A stretch of DNA of 64,000 nt from Diphasiastrum complanatum (taxonomy: Eukaryota > Streptophyta > Lycopodiopsida > Lycopodiales > Lycopodiaceae): the NCBI GenBank assembly GCA_029204225.1, contig CM055095.1:23384026-23448025 (forward strand), read 5' to 3'. Position 1 is the first letter of the stretch. Each line of letters begins with the position of its first letter. The notes below the pieces were generated by a model that made no database searches, was not told the DNA's origin, and worked only from the letters and a program-made list of their open reading frames with translations. The translations under genes were made by a program, and so were the position numbers. Of the stretch, positions 1-10,859 are shown piece after piece.

Positions 1-297
1 TTTCTTATATATCTTTGTCACATTATACAAGATCAAAGAATTAAAGGTTTATCAACTTCAAAGCTCAAAAGCTTGTAAGTAACATGTTATAGACTATAAT
101 CCTAAATTGTAAACCCTCACCACAGATGCAAACACTTCAATCCTAAACCCTTCTCACAATTAATTCATGGCAAATTTGTTTCCATTCACCATAAATTAAA
201 GCATATACTCTGATCTCATTCTAGTCTATTCTACCAAATTCACAAATTGACTGTCTTATTCACAATCAAATTCTTACATTCTGAAAAAAAAAATCAT

Positions 298-342
<45 letters not shown>

Positions 343-538
343 TTTATTTCACAAAATAAATCCATCATTCTATCTTACAATTTATTCTACGTTAAATTTT
401 AATATTCAAACATTCTTACAACTCTCTCTCTCTCTCTCCGATCATCATTTTGTTGTTTACATTTTCTACTCTATTCTTTTGCAATTTTAACATTTTACCA
501 TTATAACGAATCCAATATTCCAGCAAATTCTTAGACTT

Positions 539-622
<84 letters not shown>

Positions 623-769
623 GTCATCATTTACTTTTCTCTCACTTGTGTCATCATTTAATTTTTCTCTCACTATTTGTCATCATTTGCACAAATCTTA
701 CACACACCCCACATATGTTTCTAACACACACACACACACACACACACATGTTAACATCCTAACGTGCCA
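1..769. repeat. AT-rich microsatellite block
   Basis: The block holds several pure dinucleotide tracts: (CT)n at 302-338, 422-439 and 537-619, and (CA)n at 722-748, separated by AT-rich sequence. Bases about 160-235 resemble part of repeat R-A (6,125-6,195), so the block is probably an eroded transposon terminal region. The minus-strand frame full of Arg-Glu repeats here is only the microsatellite translated. I see no gene. Confidence 0.85.
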
Positions 770-1140
770 AAATCTATCGCAATTCGACATTTGATCAGTC
801 GTAAAAAAAAGTCCCATCAACTATTTTAGGTGTCAGAGTGTTGATGCAGATGTTGAAATCCGATGTCCATTATATTTTGACGTCCATGTCACCTATCAGA
901 TTTTTGTTAAAATTTTGGCCACGATTGCTCCACCATGTCTCTAATCGTTGCATTGCAATGGTCCCGAATATGTTGGATTGTGATGACAATTTAAAATTTT
1001 GGTTGCCCGCCATAGTTTCTCGACTACTAAACGTTTGTTTTTGGAATTCGTGTGGAGGGACATCCACATGTTGAAAATCAATAAAGTATAAAATTTCAAG
1101 AAATTTGTCAGAGGCACACATCACAAATGTTGTCATTTGT
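770..1140 (+). repeat. Eroded copy of the CGTCGGA-motif repeat
   Basis: This stretch aligns by eye with 41,190-41,560. Both share a 'tggttgcccgcc/tggttgccgccc' anchor followed by the same order of blocks up to 'gttatt'. Most CG dinucleotides of the other copy are TG or CA here, which is the usual signature of decay at methylated CpG, so this copy looks older. The two short opposing open frames in it are not credible genes. Confidence 0.6.
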
Positions 1141-1407
1141 TATTATGGGGCTAACATTACATAATCCAAGTCCATTAATCCATGAACATTTAGAATAGAT
1201 AACATTGGAAAATAAAATCATAGGTCCCTCTGCAGTACTATTGTCAGGGAAGCATGCCATGAACGTGAATGGGAGCCCATTCAACATTTTAGCAATAACA
1301 TCCTTTGTAATTCAATATTGTACCTCCTATGACTCAAACACCTACCCAAGACACATAATCTCCTATATTTAGGAGCATAAGCCTCTCGAATGAAGGGCAT
1401 CCTCCAC
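1141..1407. other. Unassigned spacer
   Basis: No open frame of note, no repeat shared with the rest of the window and no motif recognised. It ends where the large duplication begins. Confidence 0.5.
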
Positions 1408-3310
1408 AAGAGTCTAAAGGTAGAATCTTAAGATTTAAAGACAATTATTTCCAAGAGTCATGTCCCCATGGGAAAACAACATTTTTGAGAATTAAAGACT
1501 ACACATAACATCCAAAGGCCTACCATGAACATGAAAGGTCTTTCCGTTAAGCACATGAAATGCATCAACTCAAAAATTTGGATGGAATATTTGTCATTGT
1601 GTAAATATCAAGATTTTAATGACTCAAGAAAATACACTTAGAGCCTAAAGTCAATCCCATCAATATCCCAGAACGATATCTTAACAAACTTAAGCATGAT
1701 ACTTAAATATCAAAAGGCTCATTCCAAAGAATACAATGTACATTGAAATCTATGAACAATATTATCACCATGCTCATCCCAACAAGTCGAGCATATATCG
1801 AATACTAAAAGGCTCTTGGAAATCATAAATTTGAATCATTACTATTGGATGATGGGGATTATAAATATATATATTCTAAATTTGACCTTTGAACTGAAAT
1901 CTTCATGACAACTTAGAGCATTCTTCAATGACAATATGAACATGGCTCATATCATAAATCCACATAGATATTGCCCAATACTAAGGTTCTAGGATTTAGC
2001 TACTGTAGAAACTATAGCTTTTATAATACTACTATCAAACTTGCACACTCAAGATCTGACTATAGTAGCAGCTAACAAGGGATTCAGGCTCAAGGCTTAT
2101 GTGTATATCAAAATCAATAATGAGTGGATGTTATTAACCACCTACACCTTATTGTTACAAAATGATGTCCTTACCATGTAGATGTCTTCTTCGATAACTC
2201 CATTCAGACAAGTTGTTTGTATATCGAGTTAATGTATTTCGAGGTCAACTGCAATAACATACGATAAGAGAGTTCGGATCGAAGAATACTTGACCACTAG
2301 ACTGAAAGTCTCATTGTAGTCAATATTCGGGATTTGAGAAAATCTTCAATGAGATTGTTGCGGATAGGTGGTTCGACTAATGACCATGTCTGGTTCTTGA
2401 TTAGAGAGGAATCATTAGAGGAGTTTTAAATCCAAAAAAGACCCTTTGTAAAGATTGTTTTTATATTTTTTCTCAATTTTTTTTTACACATGGACAAATC
2501 AAAACACTCAAATTTGAAATCTATGTAACGTAACTTTTTGAGTCCACATTTTGATTCCACACTAAAAATGGCATAACTTTTTAGTGCTAAGTCCGAATTT
2601 AGCGAAGTTTGGTGCATTCAAAAGCGCTTGACAAAGGGCTTTTCAATGATATGTTAGATGACATACTTATGGGCTACGATTAAAAAGTTATGGCAAGTCA
2701 AAAGTATTAGTGTTATAATATTTTCATAATATAGACTACATCTTGCACGAATTCTTATAGGGTCTTTTTGGAGCTCAAAACTCCTCTAATGACTCTCGAT
2801 CTAACGCCTCTGTCGAGATCGGAGTCTGGTTGGCCAAGTGCATCATTGACTGTAGTCGGTTCCTGAATTAAAAGACAGGCCGACTCATTAATATACCTTG
2901 TGGGCTGTGTGCACACTCAGTTTGATCTTCTTGGAGGTGGTTTGGATTTTTTGTCATTGAGTAGCAACTTCTTCTTCTTCTGATTCAATGTCAAATAGTT
3001 GTTTGACTGTCGGCACGTTTGACCCAGAAGCTCAAATTGTCATGTCAGTGGCATTTAGTGTCAAATGTTGACATGGGACTTTACCCTTGCCTTTGAAGTC
3101 AATGAATTGATCCTCGACAAAGACAGTATCCTTGCTAAATAAAATATGTTGGGTATTGGGGATGCTTTTCATAATACTATTGAATGATATAAGTTATCGT
3201 TGAACCTCTTGAAATACATAGACGACTTTATACTCGACAAGGGTGAAACACACCTCCCAAGCTAGGAACGAATCAATTTGGCACAACATTGTCTAGAACA
3301 CCCTGCCTAG
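1408..3310 (-). pseudogene. Ty1/copia reverse transcriptase remnant
   Basis: On the minus strand at about 2,185-2,345 the translation contains DYNETFSLVVKYSSIR, then a block like 'LDIQTTCLNGVIEEHIYM'. This is the conserved RVT_2 core of plant Ty1/copia (compare D-Y-x-E-T-F-x-P-V-x-K and L-x-Q-x-D-V-x-T-A-F-L-N-G). Further upstream in coding sense (2,900-3,300) is a linker resembling the region between integrase and RT. Several stop codons interrupt every frame, and a 381-bp element sits inside it. It has the same location and orientation as 42,223-43,740. It is a non-functional relic. Confidence 0.75.
2412..2792. mobile_element. 381-bp MITE-like insertion with terminal inverted repeats
   Basis: The element begins TCATTAGAGGAG and ends CTCCTCTAATGA. 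The inverted similarity continues inward for about 35 bases with a few mismatches. Copy II at about 43,233 has no such sequence between the same flanks (gagaggaa / ctctYgat), so it is a clean filled-versus-empty pair. It has no coding capacity. A target-site duplication could not be fixed by eye: the empty site suggests 2-3 bases such as TA, but the flanks have changed, so the superfamily is left open. Confidence 0.75.
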
Positions 3311-3512
3311 GCCATCTGAGAAAATCCGTCTTTGTGAGCATGCGATATTGTGAAATTTCTTCGACGATGCTTTGAAGATGATTGTAAGTCTAATTTCTTT
3401 TTGCAATGCATTACAATTTGAATATTGGTTTGCTCTTTTATGGTGAGCATGGGTATCATTTTTTTAAAATGACTGTTATTGTTGTTTTCAGACATTAAAA
3501 GCTGCAATCCAA

Positions 3513-3950
3513 ATGGCCGCTGAAGCCCTTGAGAAAAAAGAGGACCCCTCCCTTAATAAATCTGTGAGATCATTATCTTCTCGCACGAGCTTGGGCTTCC
3601 TCTAGTCCAAAAGACACCCAAACACTTGATTCCACTAATGGAATATGCCTAATGTCCACTTCAAAGATAAAAAGAAGTGCTTTGGAAACAACTCAAGATG
3701 TCTCCTCCCCTCCAAAATCAAGAGGCTTTAAATCCATGACTCCTAGGGGCTTACATCCCATCAACATTTAGAAACCCCAGACCCTGTCCTAGGCTTCTAA
3801 CTTAAATCTACCTGGGGCAAGAATCAGTCTTGAGCCAGCCAGTAGGAATGTTGCAAAAATGCGTGCTCTTATTCATGAAGCCAAAAAAATTCAAGCCACC
3901 ACTTTCATTCATGATATTGAACAATGTGAGAGGCCTCATTACTATGGAAT
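3513..3950 (+). pseudogene. Broken copy of the EALEKKEDP frame
   Basis: It starts MAAEALEKKEDP and corresponds to the better copy at 43,960-44,526. An extra base near 3,590 shifts the frame, and an in-frame TAG is shared with copy II. At about 3,930 the sequence jumps directly to copia sequence that lies 1.3 kb further on in copy II, so the 3' part is deleted. Function unknown; it may be a retrotransposon gag-like or captured exon. A possible splice acceptor (pyrimidine-rich, ending CAG) lies about 20 bases before the ATG. Confidence 0.45.
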
Positions 3951-4345
3951 CATTTATTAGGACACTTGAATCATACATCTGTTTCATACATTTCTAAACA
4001 ATCGCTAGCAATTGATCTCAACTATTCATCCAACAAAGTTGACCTCCCTGTCTATCATAGCTACATCCTTGGAAAGCAGTCTAGGATTCCCTTAGGATCG
4101 AGTCATATGCATGCAACAAAAGATTGTTAGATGTTGTTCACTCAAATAAATGTGATCCAATGAAAACTTCATCGTTGCTTGATGCAAAGTATTTTATTAC
4201 CTTCATTGACGAATATTTGAGAAGAACAGCTGCTTATTTCATTAAGCAGAAATCGGAGGCTTTCAGAATATTTCAACAATTCAAATAGCATGCACAAAAT
4301 CAAACTGGTAAAAGAATCGACAAACTCAATCTTCTCAGTGGTTAT
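3935..4345 (+). pseudogene. Ty1/copia pre-integrase/integrase fragment
   Basis: The plus-strand translation includes LGHLNHTSVSY, then a HSYILGKQSRIP block. This matches the GAG-pre-integrase region of copia (R/L-LGH-x-x-x and C-x-x-C-x-x-GK), with the second zinc-binding Cys positions changed to Tyr/His. Integrase-like sequence with a degenerate FIDEYxRRTAAYFIK block follows, then the start of RNase H (SDASW-x-GD). It stops abruptly at about 4,387, where copy I joins a minus-strand RT fragment. It is a relic. Confidence 0.7.
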
Positions 4346-4387
4346 TCAGATGCAAGTTGGGTAGGAGATGTACACACTCATAAATCC

Positions 4388-4740
4388 ACTTATGGCCTCA
4401 TGTTCCAAGAAAGCATGTGAGTTAATGAAATCACCACCACAAACTAGGACAAAATCAAGTGTTTCATCATTGTCAATCCCCTTGAATTGAGCATATCCCT
4501 TGGCAACTAGTCTTGTTTTAAAATTGTTCACACTACCATCTTGATTAAGCTTCATCTTAAAGACCCATTTGAAAACAGTAACATTTTGTATCTTTGATGG
4601 AGGATCAATAATTTTACAAGTATCTCAAACAATGCATCATATACTCACTTTCATTGCATCAAATCACTCTTTTGTTGCTACAGTTTCATTCACACTTGAA
4701 GGAACATCATCAAACTTAAGGTAGTAATAAGGGCAATAAA
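4388..4740 (-). pseudogene. Ty1/copia RT N-terminal fragment (minus)
   Basis: The minus-strand translation gives [18 protein letters not shown], then [16 protein letters not shown]-x-DET, the hallmark beginning of copia RVT_2 (CKWVFK, KARLVAKGY-x-Q, G-x-DY-x-ETF). It then runs into unrelated residues ([15 protein letters not shown]). It lies back-to-back with a plus-strand copia fragment, so at least two elements are nested. The matching copy is at 47,880-48,250. Confidence 0.75.
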
Positions 4741-5373
4741 CATTAAACAATCATCAACTTGTAATTGCTTTTCTCTTACACAATTCAGCCTATTTTGCAT
4801 CTAATTGGCAAGAGCTTTTGAACACCACAATAGAACTAGAAATAATTGATCTTCACATTTTGTCACACACGTGGAAAGTATAGTACTTTGTTCAGATTCA
4901 AATCTATTCATCAATTCCTCATTAAAGAGCAAACTTGCCAAAATCACCATCTCTTGATAATCTCTCAAAGTATGTACAAAATGAGCTCTCAATCCATATC
5001 AAATGATCTTGGATATGAGATTAGGTAGAATGCCATTAAGGTAGACACTAAACCCCTGGCTGTCAAAGCCTTAGATCATGCATAATTACCCTCTCGGTAG
5101 CTCGAGTCAACTGTCTTACAAAAGTAGGTGGCCGACCTCATCAAAAATCCCAATCATCTAGGAACATCATGATATAATTCACTTTAGAAAAATATTTATT
5201 TAACTAATTCCATTTCATTATCAACATGCAAAAAAAAAAAAAAAAACCTCATCATAATATAATTCACTTTAGAAAAAATACATATATAACCTCATCATAA
5301 TATAATTCACTTTAGAAATATTTTTATTTAACTAATTTCATGTCATTATCAACATGCAAAAAAAAAAAAAATT
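4741..5373. repeat. Spacer with short tandem repeats and A-runs
   Basis: A block built on 'ataatataattcacttta' plus an A-run of 12-18 bases is repeated imperfectly two to three times between about 5,165 and 5,371. The upstream part (4,741-5,164) is AT-rich non-coding sequence equal to 48,380-48,820. Copy I lacks the LTR/PBS junction still visible in copy II at 48,291-48,380. Confidence 0.55.
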
Positions 5374-5745
5374 GTGTGGATAATCCACGCAGAAGATATC
5401 CACGTGTGGATATCTTTAACGTCCGGTCCGGTCCAGTGAAGTTGTTGTACAAACTAAAATCTACGTGGATAATCCACATGTGGATTATCCACGCGAAACC
5501 TGCCTTCCAGCGCCGCCAAGCTTCCCTCCGAAATAGTTGCCGGAATTTTCAAAATTCAGTTTGGCATGGATAATCCACGGGCATAAACTTTTTGACGCCG
5601 TGTCAGAAAAACACCGGTGGACTGGCCAGAGGCATGTTCAAAAACTTTTTAGCATGGATAATCCACGAGTGGATGTTCCATGCAAACAAAATTTCGGACA
5701 ATCGACTAAGTGTCGGGTGTCACGCAGATAGTCTGCATGGATAAA
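5374..5745. repeat. Cluster of GTGGATAATCCAC palindromes
   Basis: At least five copies of a GTGGATAATCCAC-type dyad lie within 370 bases, in both perfect and decayed forms. Bases 5,464-5,493 form a perfect 30-base palindrome made of two such dyads. Bases 5,394-5,415 form a second hairpin with 10-base arms (AGATATCCAC / GTGGATATCT) and a 2-base loop. This is locally the most GC-rich and CpG-rich part of segment A. The same cluster at 49,016-49,395 is degraded mainly at CG steps. The overlapping open frame is unlikely to be coding. Confidence 0.8.
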
Positions 5746-5769
5746 CACAAAGTTTTCTAGTTGTGACAT

Positions 5770-6640
5770 CCTCTAAACAGTGGTTTTGATAGTGTGCAAA
5801 TACAAGAGACAATTGGGGATGAGTCAACTATCCCTAATGTATAGAAAATAATAGATAGACACATAGCATAATAGACACTTTTACAAATTTGTTGATGCCC
5901 AATGTGGGCTCTCCTTTATTGGAATAAATAGCTTATACATGTTATTCTCAGAAGCTACCTCACATTCTCAAAGAAGATAAATATGGTAGGAAATCTACGA
6001 TTATATTTAGATCTAGATTCAAATGAGTGTCGAGATGATGCATATAAAATGATTTAGAGTTAAATGTGTTAATTAAAATACCCAAACCTTGTGGTTATGT
6101 CCTATTTCAGAATCACAATTCTAACAATGAATCCATGTCAAATTTGTTTCCATTTAACATAGAGCATACCTAATATCATTCTATTTCAATCTTGTTAGAG
6201 TTAAATGCGTTACTTAAATTACCTAAACCTTGCGGTTATGTCTTATTTCATAATGTCACCTCCCTATGTACTCCGTGTAGGGTTTTCATATCAAGAAAAG
6301 TTATAACCTTGTCTTTAACGGGAGAAAAGTAAGGGCTACCACCTTAGAATTGGAAATTTTAATGACTATTAAACTAGAATCGAAGGCCAGCCTCATACAA
6401 TGATAGCCATTCAAAAGTCACATATTGAAAATGAAGAGCTATAATAAACCAAAACAAAACAATAGATATGTTAGTTATACACATATCACAATGGTTTTTC
6501 TTACTCTGCAAAATTTTGGCATTGTTAATTCATATATGTTCTAGTATTTATCGCTCATTGAGTAAGGAGATGAAAATTGTTTAAGATATGATAACTTAAG
6601 TGAGTGTGAATATGGTCACAAATGATAATTGGGAGTTGGA
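5770..6640 (+). repeat. Repeat R-A (copy in segment A, copy I)
   Basis: The repeat starts near a 'gggatgagtcaactatccc' block and includes 5,994-6,047, which would encode VGNLRLYLDLDSNECRDD. It then has two diverged ~141-base units beginning at 6,056 and 6,197 (each with 'agttaaatg.gtta' then 'aaacctt.gcggttatgtc'). It recurs at 49,430-50,340 (direct), 16,520-17,990 and 58,650-59,185 (inverted). The sequence looks like the end of an element: a short coding tail, a purine-rich tract and terminal-repeat-like sequence. Confidence 0.7.
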
Positions 6641-6827
6641 TTGGAAACCCTCTATTAACTGCGAAGGTATGGTTTGGTTGATAAAACGTTTCTAGGACCG
6701 CTAGTTAGAATAGAGTTTGAGACATGTACAGCCATCCTCGTAGTAGCACAATATTGGAAGTGCTACACCTTGTTAAGTTATTCCCTCCCCTATGTTGATC
6801 TTACGGTGAGGAAAAAGCCTAACAATG

Positions 6828-7292
6828 AAACATAACTAATACATAACACATAAGTCAAGATCCTATAAATTAAAGTAGCATGATTAAATCAAGATCCCAC
6901 AAATTAGAGTAGTATGAACTAGTAAGCATGAAACATAAATCAGGATACTACGAATTAGGGTAGCATGAACTAGTAACCATGAAACATAAACAAATGGCAT
7001 CATACTTACATGCACATGCATGCACACACACCCAACCCTAAACCCTAAACCTTAAACACACAAGAAGAGAAAACAAAAAGAGAACATAGCAGAGTGTTAA
7101 TCAAAACTCCCGAACCGTACGATTATATCTTATTCCAGAATATCACCACATGCTCCATCCCTGCGGCATTTGGGCTTTCTTGTGGAACTTATCACCCAAC
7201 AAGAAACATTTGAACCACGCTTTTCATGGAAGAAAACAAGGGCTACACACCTACCTAGAATTGGGAGTGTTGGTTACCTTTAACTCTTTCAT

Positions 7293-7369
<77 letters not shown>

Positions 7370-7826
7370 ATCCCTATCCCTCGCTCTCTATCTCTAAGCA
7401 TGAAACATAACTAATACATAACACATAAATTAAGATCCTACAAATTAGAGTAGCATGAACTAGTAAGCATGAAACATAAATCAAGATACTAGGAATTAGG
7501 GTAGCATGAACTAGTAAGCATGAAACATAAACGAATGGCATCATACTTACATGCACACACACATCCACACCCTAAACCTTAAACCCTAAACACACAGGAA
7601 GAGATAAGAAAAAGAGAACATAGTAGAGTGCTAATCAAAACTCCCAAACAGTACGATAATATCCTATTCCAGAATGTCAAACCATGCTCCCTCCTTGCAA
7701 CGTTTGGGCTTTCTTGTGAAACTTATCATCCAACATGAAACATTTGAACCACACCTTTAACGGAAGAAAACAAGGGTTACACACCTTCCTAGAATTGGGA
7801 GTTTTGGTTACCTTTAACTCTTTCAT

Positions 7827-7886
<60 letters not shown>

Positions 7887-7960
7887 TTGCAATCGATTGG
7901 ACTGTTTTCTATTCAATGAAATATGATGGATACTGATTTGCAAAACCAACAAAAATATCA
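6828..7960 (+). repeat. Two tandem ~0.5-kb units with (CT)n
   Basis: Unit 1 (6,828-7,398) and unit 2 (7,399-7,960) both begin 'gaaacataactaatacataac'. They continue through 'accctaaacc', then a 'gtgctaatcaaaactccc' block, and end in 'ctttcatgatctct' plus a (CT)n tract (7,295-7,366 and 7,829-7,881). The same two units occur inverted at 28,690-29,625, but with very short tracts. Copy II (50,470-51,012) has only unit 1. The poly-Ser-Leu frames are translated microsatellite. Confidence 0.8.
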
Positions 7961-8330
7961 CAAGGAAAATTTAATCTAAAGAAAATGCTAACACTAAAGA
8001 GATTAAATCTGCAAATTTACAATTGCATTTTCTTCTATCATTTAGATTCAAATCATGAATGTTGAGCTCTTTGTGAAGATAAGCATGTTGAACTGAAACT
8101 TCCATGATAGATTGACCGGCAGGTGATACTTTGAAATCCATTATCCTGCCTTTCCAAGAGCTTCTATATATGTTATTCGATCTTTTTCTTTTCCAAAATG
8201 AGCCTTTTGCAGAGGGATGCATCAAGATCCATTGATATTTTCGATATATTCTTGGTATCCATTGATACTCTAAATTTTTTTCATTGCATATATTGATTGA
8301 TCAATGGTTCCTCTTGGTCTCCGATTATGT
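7885..8330 (-). pseudogene. Gene 3 fragment, broken copy
   Basis: On the minus strand this matches the intact frame at 28,236-28,560 (MATHNxRPRGTI, then SAKGSFxxRKRSxNIYRSSW and HKELNIHDL). Here a frameshift after about residue 12 and an in-frame stop split the frame. The putative intron boundary after KCNCK is also preserved. It lies divergently about 450 bases from the TNP2-like start. Function not recognised. Confidence 0.5.
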
Positions 8331-8775
8331 GTAGCCATTAGTCCAAAATATGTGTACTCAAGTTGAGAACAGAGATAATGAAGAGAATGAGAGGTATACC
8401 TAAGAATGACAAGAAGTTCCTAAACTACATGGATTAGTTAACTACAGGTTATGACTATTGATGTCAAATCAACCTCGAGTGTACAAAGATGGGCATCAAA
8501 AGAGTATTCGGGCAGTAACTATAGTTCGATCACAATCGTTTGTTCTGCCCGGAAAAATATTTGAAAATCACAAAAATTTGGCCAAGAAAGTTAAAAACAA
8601 TTTCCATTCGTCAACCACTATTACAATTCATCACAGATGGACACCATTCATTGGGACACATAAGCATTGAAAGCGTGCGAAGTCAAAAACAACATCTTGA
8701 CAAAGGGCCCATTTTGAGTTCTAATATCCCCTAATGTTACATACATATATATTTTGTCACAGTTTGCTCAGAAAA

Positions 8776-10060
8776 ATGTTGCCTCCAAATAGTACCATGG
8801 CGGCGTCTCAACAAGAGGCCAAGAAAATGATATCCACGATCCGGATGGATTACAAGAGTATTCATGCATGTCCCAATGATTGGATCTTATATCGAGATGA
8901 GTTTGAGGAGGCAAGCACGTGTCCACGTTGTGGGGAACATCGCTACGGGCAAGATTTACAAAGAACCACCATACCCTCCAAGGTGGTAAGACATTTTCCC
9001 ATCATACCTAGGATACGCCACATATTTAAGTGTAATTCCATCGTGAAGCTAATGACATGGTATTCAAGCAATCATTCATCAGACGATACTATGAGAGTCT
9101 CTACTGATTCTCCAATCACCAGACTCTGATTTTTGGATTTTTTACAGGGACGTCGGACTTTGACATGTCGGATTGGGACGGAGTATGAAATTTTTGAACA
9201 TACATCGGATGCCCACGTCCGAATCTACACGATATGTTATTGTTCTTGTTTGTTAATATTGTAGGCAAGTTGAATGGTTTCAAATTTGGAGATCCAATCA
9301 AGATCTAGGGCGACTCTGTCCCGACATGAAGAGGTTATCAATATTTCATGAACTCCCATATTGGGGGAAATTTTTGATAAACCATCTTTTGGACTCGATG
9401 CCCATATTCAAGAATGTCGAGAGTACAATTTGGGAGCACTTGACTGGGTCAAAAGATAGAAAAGGTGCACCAAATGACTTAAAAGAATGGAATGCTCTTT
9501 TGTTATCAATCAATCGATTTTTAGTGTTATGCAAAAATGTATATTGTGTATAATAAAAACCAAGCAACTGTAACATAGCTATGGATACTAACTACGAGTC
9601 AACGTTTATGGTAACATCGATCAATTATAGGTGGTCTTTTATCCCGATCATTTAGATCCCAGATGGTGGTACATGATTCAAGGCGTTCTTGGAAGTAAAA
9701 TAATTTTTGAAGATAGAGATGTTGTGGAGGACATGGCGTTGCCAGCTGGTGCACCTTATGAACAAGATCGTGATGACGGAATCGATGACACATTTTCGGA
9801 GGATGATCATGTGCAAGCTTCACACGCTAATGATGATGTTGGGCATGATGCATCATCATCGGATGGATCGACGATACACGACACACCTTTTCAATCTCAC
9901 TCGTTGTCATCGTCGCCATTAGCTTTTGAAGATCAGCTTATTAATGATGATGCTATATGAGATATTTGGGTAGAATTAGAGATAGACTCATTTCATTTGG
10001 CGGATTTGTCGCATGATGATCCGGCAAATGATAACGATGAACCACCAAATGAATAAGTGT
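8776..10060 (+). pseudogene. CACTA (En/Spm) TNP2-like transposase, core deleted
   Basis: The start is MLPPNSTMAASQQEAKKM, followed by HACPNDWILYRDEFE and CPRCGEHRYGQDL (zinc-binding Cys/His motif). Next comes IPSKVVRHFPIIPRIRHIF. This is the N-terminal signature of plant TNP2 (Transposase_21) proteins, which cut and join CACTA ends. After 9,107 the catalytic core is missing and 135 unrelated bases follow. Homology resumes at 9,243 with MKRLSIFHELPYWGKFLIN and a NHLLDSM-x-IFKNV-x-x-x-WEHLTG block, ending in an Asp/Ser-rich tail (9,770-9,960). The element cannot be autonomous. Compare the right arm, where the core survives. Confidence 0.85.
9108..9242 (+). repeat. CGTCGGA-motif segment replacing transposase core
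   Basis: These 135 bases match 41,424-41,555 ('gactctgat.tttggatttttta', 'gacgtcgga', 'gatatgttattgt') and have no counterpart in the right-arm transposase. There, about 765 bases of TNP2 core lie between the same flanks. The event therefore removed the core and left or gained this segment. CpGs are fairly well kept compared with 770-1,140. Confidence 0.75.
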
Positions 10061-10289
10061 GATGTATCTTAACTCATTGTACTATTAATCATATTGCTCA
10101 CATATGCAATTACACTTTATTAATTGACTAGTTGACATCGAACAAGAAGTCGATGCATGTGAGTACATAATTTGTGATCATCATTTTTTTGTAATAAACT
10201 ACTTTATTCACTTGTGCAACCAATGTTAATAGAAAATGGAATTCAATGTGTTGATAGGTAACAAATTCCAAAAGTGAGATCCATTTACA

Positions 10290-10713
10290 TACTGTTTTAT
10301 ATCGTGGTTTATACAGAGGGGCCGTTTTTTTCATTAGTCTCGGTATTACCCTCGGTTAGCATAGTATCCTGGAATGCTTCTGGCCACATGGACCCTCTTT
10401 ATATCCCTCTCTATCAATGTCTCAAAAAAAACTTCAAATTTGATAGGCTTATACGAACGTCAGCCTCGGTATACCTCTCAAATTAGCTTTAGTATTCCAA
10501 TGTATGTACAAGGCCCTTAGTGAATTTATAACCCTCTCTATATCCCGCTCTATAAATGTGTCAAAAGCAGGTTCAAATTTAATAGGCATATACGAAGGCC
10601 AAACACCGGACCCGAGGCTCGAGCATTCCGCTTCCCCCGCGACTCATTTCAAAATCTATCTTTCAAAGAAACGCTAAAAAAAAGCCTTGGTAATCTCCCG
10701 TCCTCTTGTAGTG
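10290..10713 (+). mobile_element. 3' terminal region and TIR of CACTA element
   Basis: The element ends at 10,713 with ...TCCTCTTGTAGTG, the reverse complement of CACTACAAGAGGA, matching the CACTACAAGA terminus of plant CACTA transposons. Inside lie subterminal motifs of the type 'tcggtattaccctcggtta' and 'ccttggtaat', spaced over about 400 bases and typical of transposase-binding arrays. The mirrored end is at 25,220. The opposite (5') terminus was not found in either arm. Confidence 0.8.
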
Positions 10714-10859
10714 GGCCCTGGCAAAATGTGTGTTTGCTCATGAACAATTTGAAAATCACTATCTTGTGATAATAGACGATCTCCAGCTCAGGGGCACCAC
10801 ATAAGAAGATCAATAGCTAGGAAAAATCTAGCACATGACCAGATGAACACGTACAGAGA

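Noticed and set aside
5165-5371. Short spaced repeats considered as a CRISPR-like array
   Set aside because: Units are irregular AT-rich tandem repeats with A-runs, without uniform direct repeats and unique spacers; the genome is eukaryotic.
5374-5500. TTATCCACA-like words resembling bacterial DnaA boxes
   Set aside because: They arise from the GTGGATAATCCAC dyads. The rest of the window is plant nuclear repeat sequence with introns and retrotransposons, so a bacterial origin is not plausible.
7031-7055. CCCTAAACCCTAAA, plant telomere-type repeat (also near 7,575, 28,945, 29,425, 50,695)
   Set aside because: Only about two units at each place, always inside the same ~0.5-kb repeat. Too short to call an interstitial telomere array.
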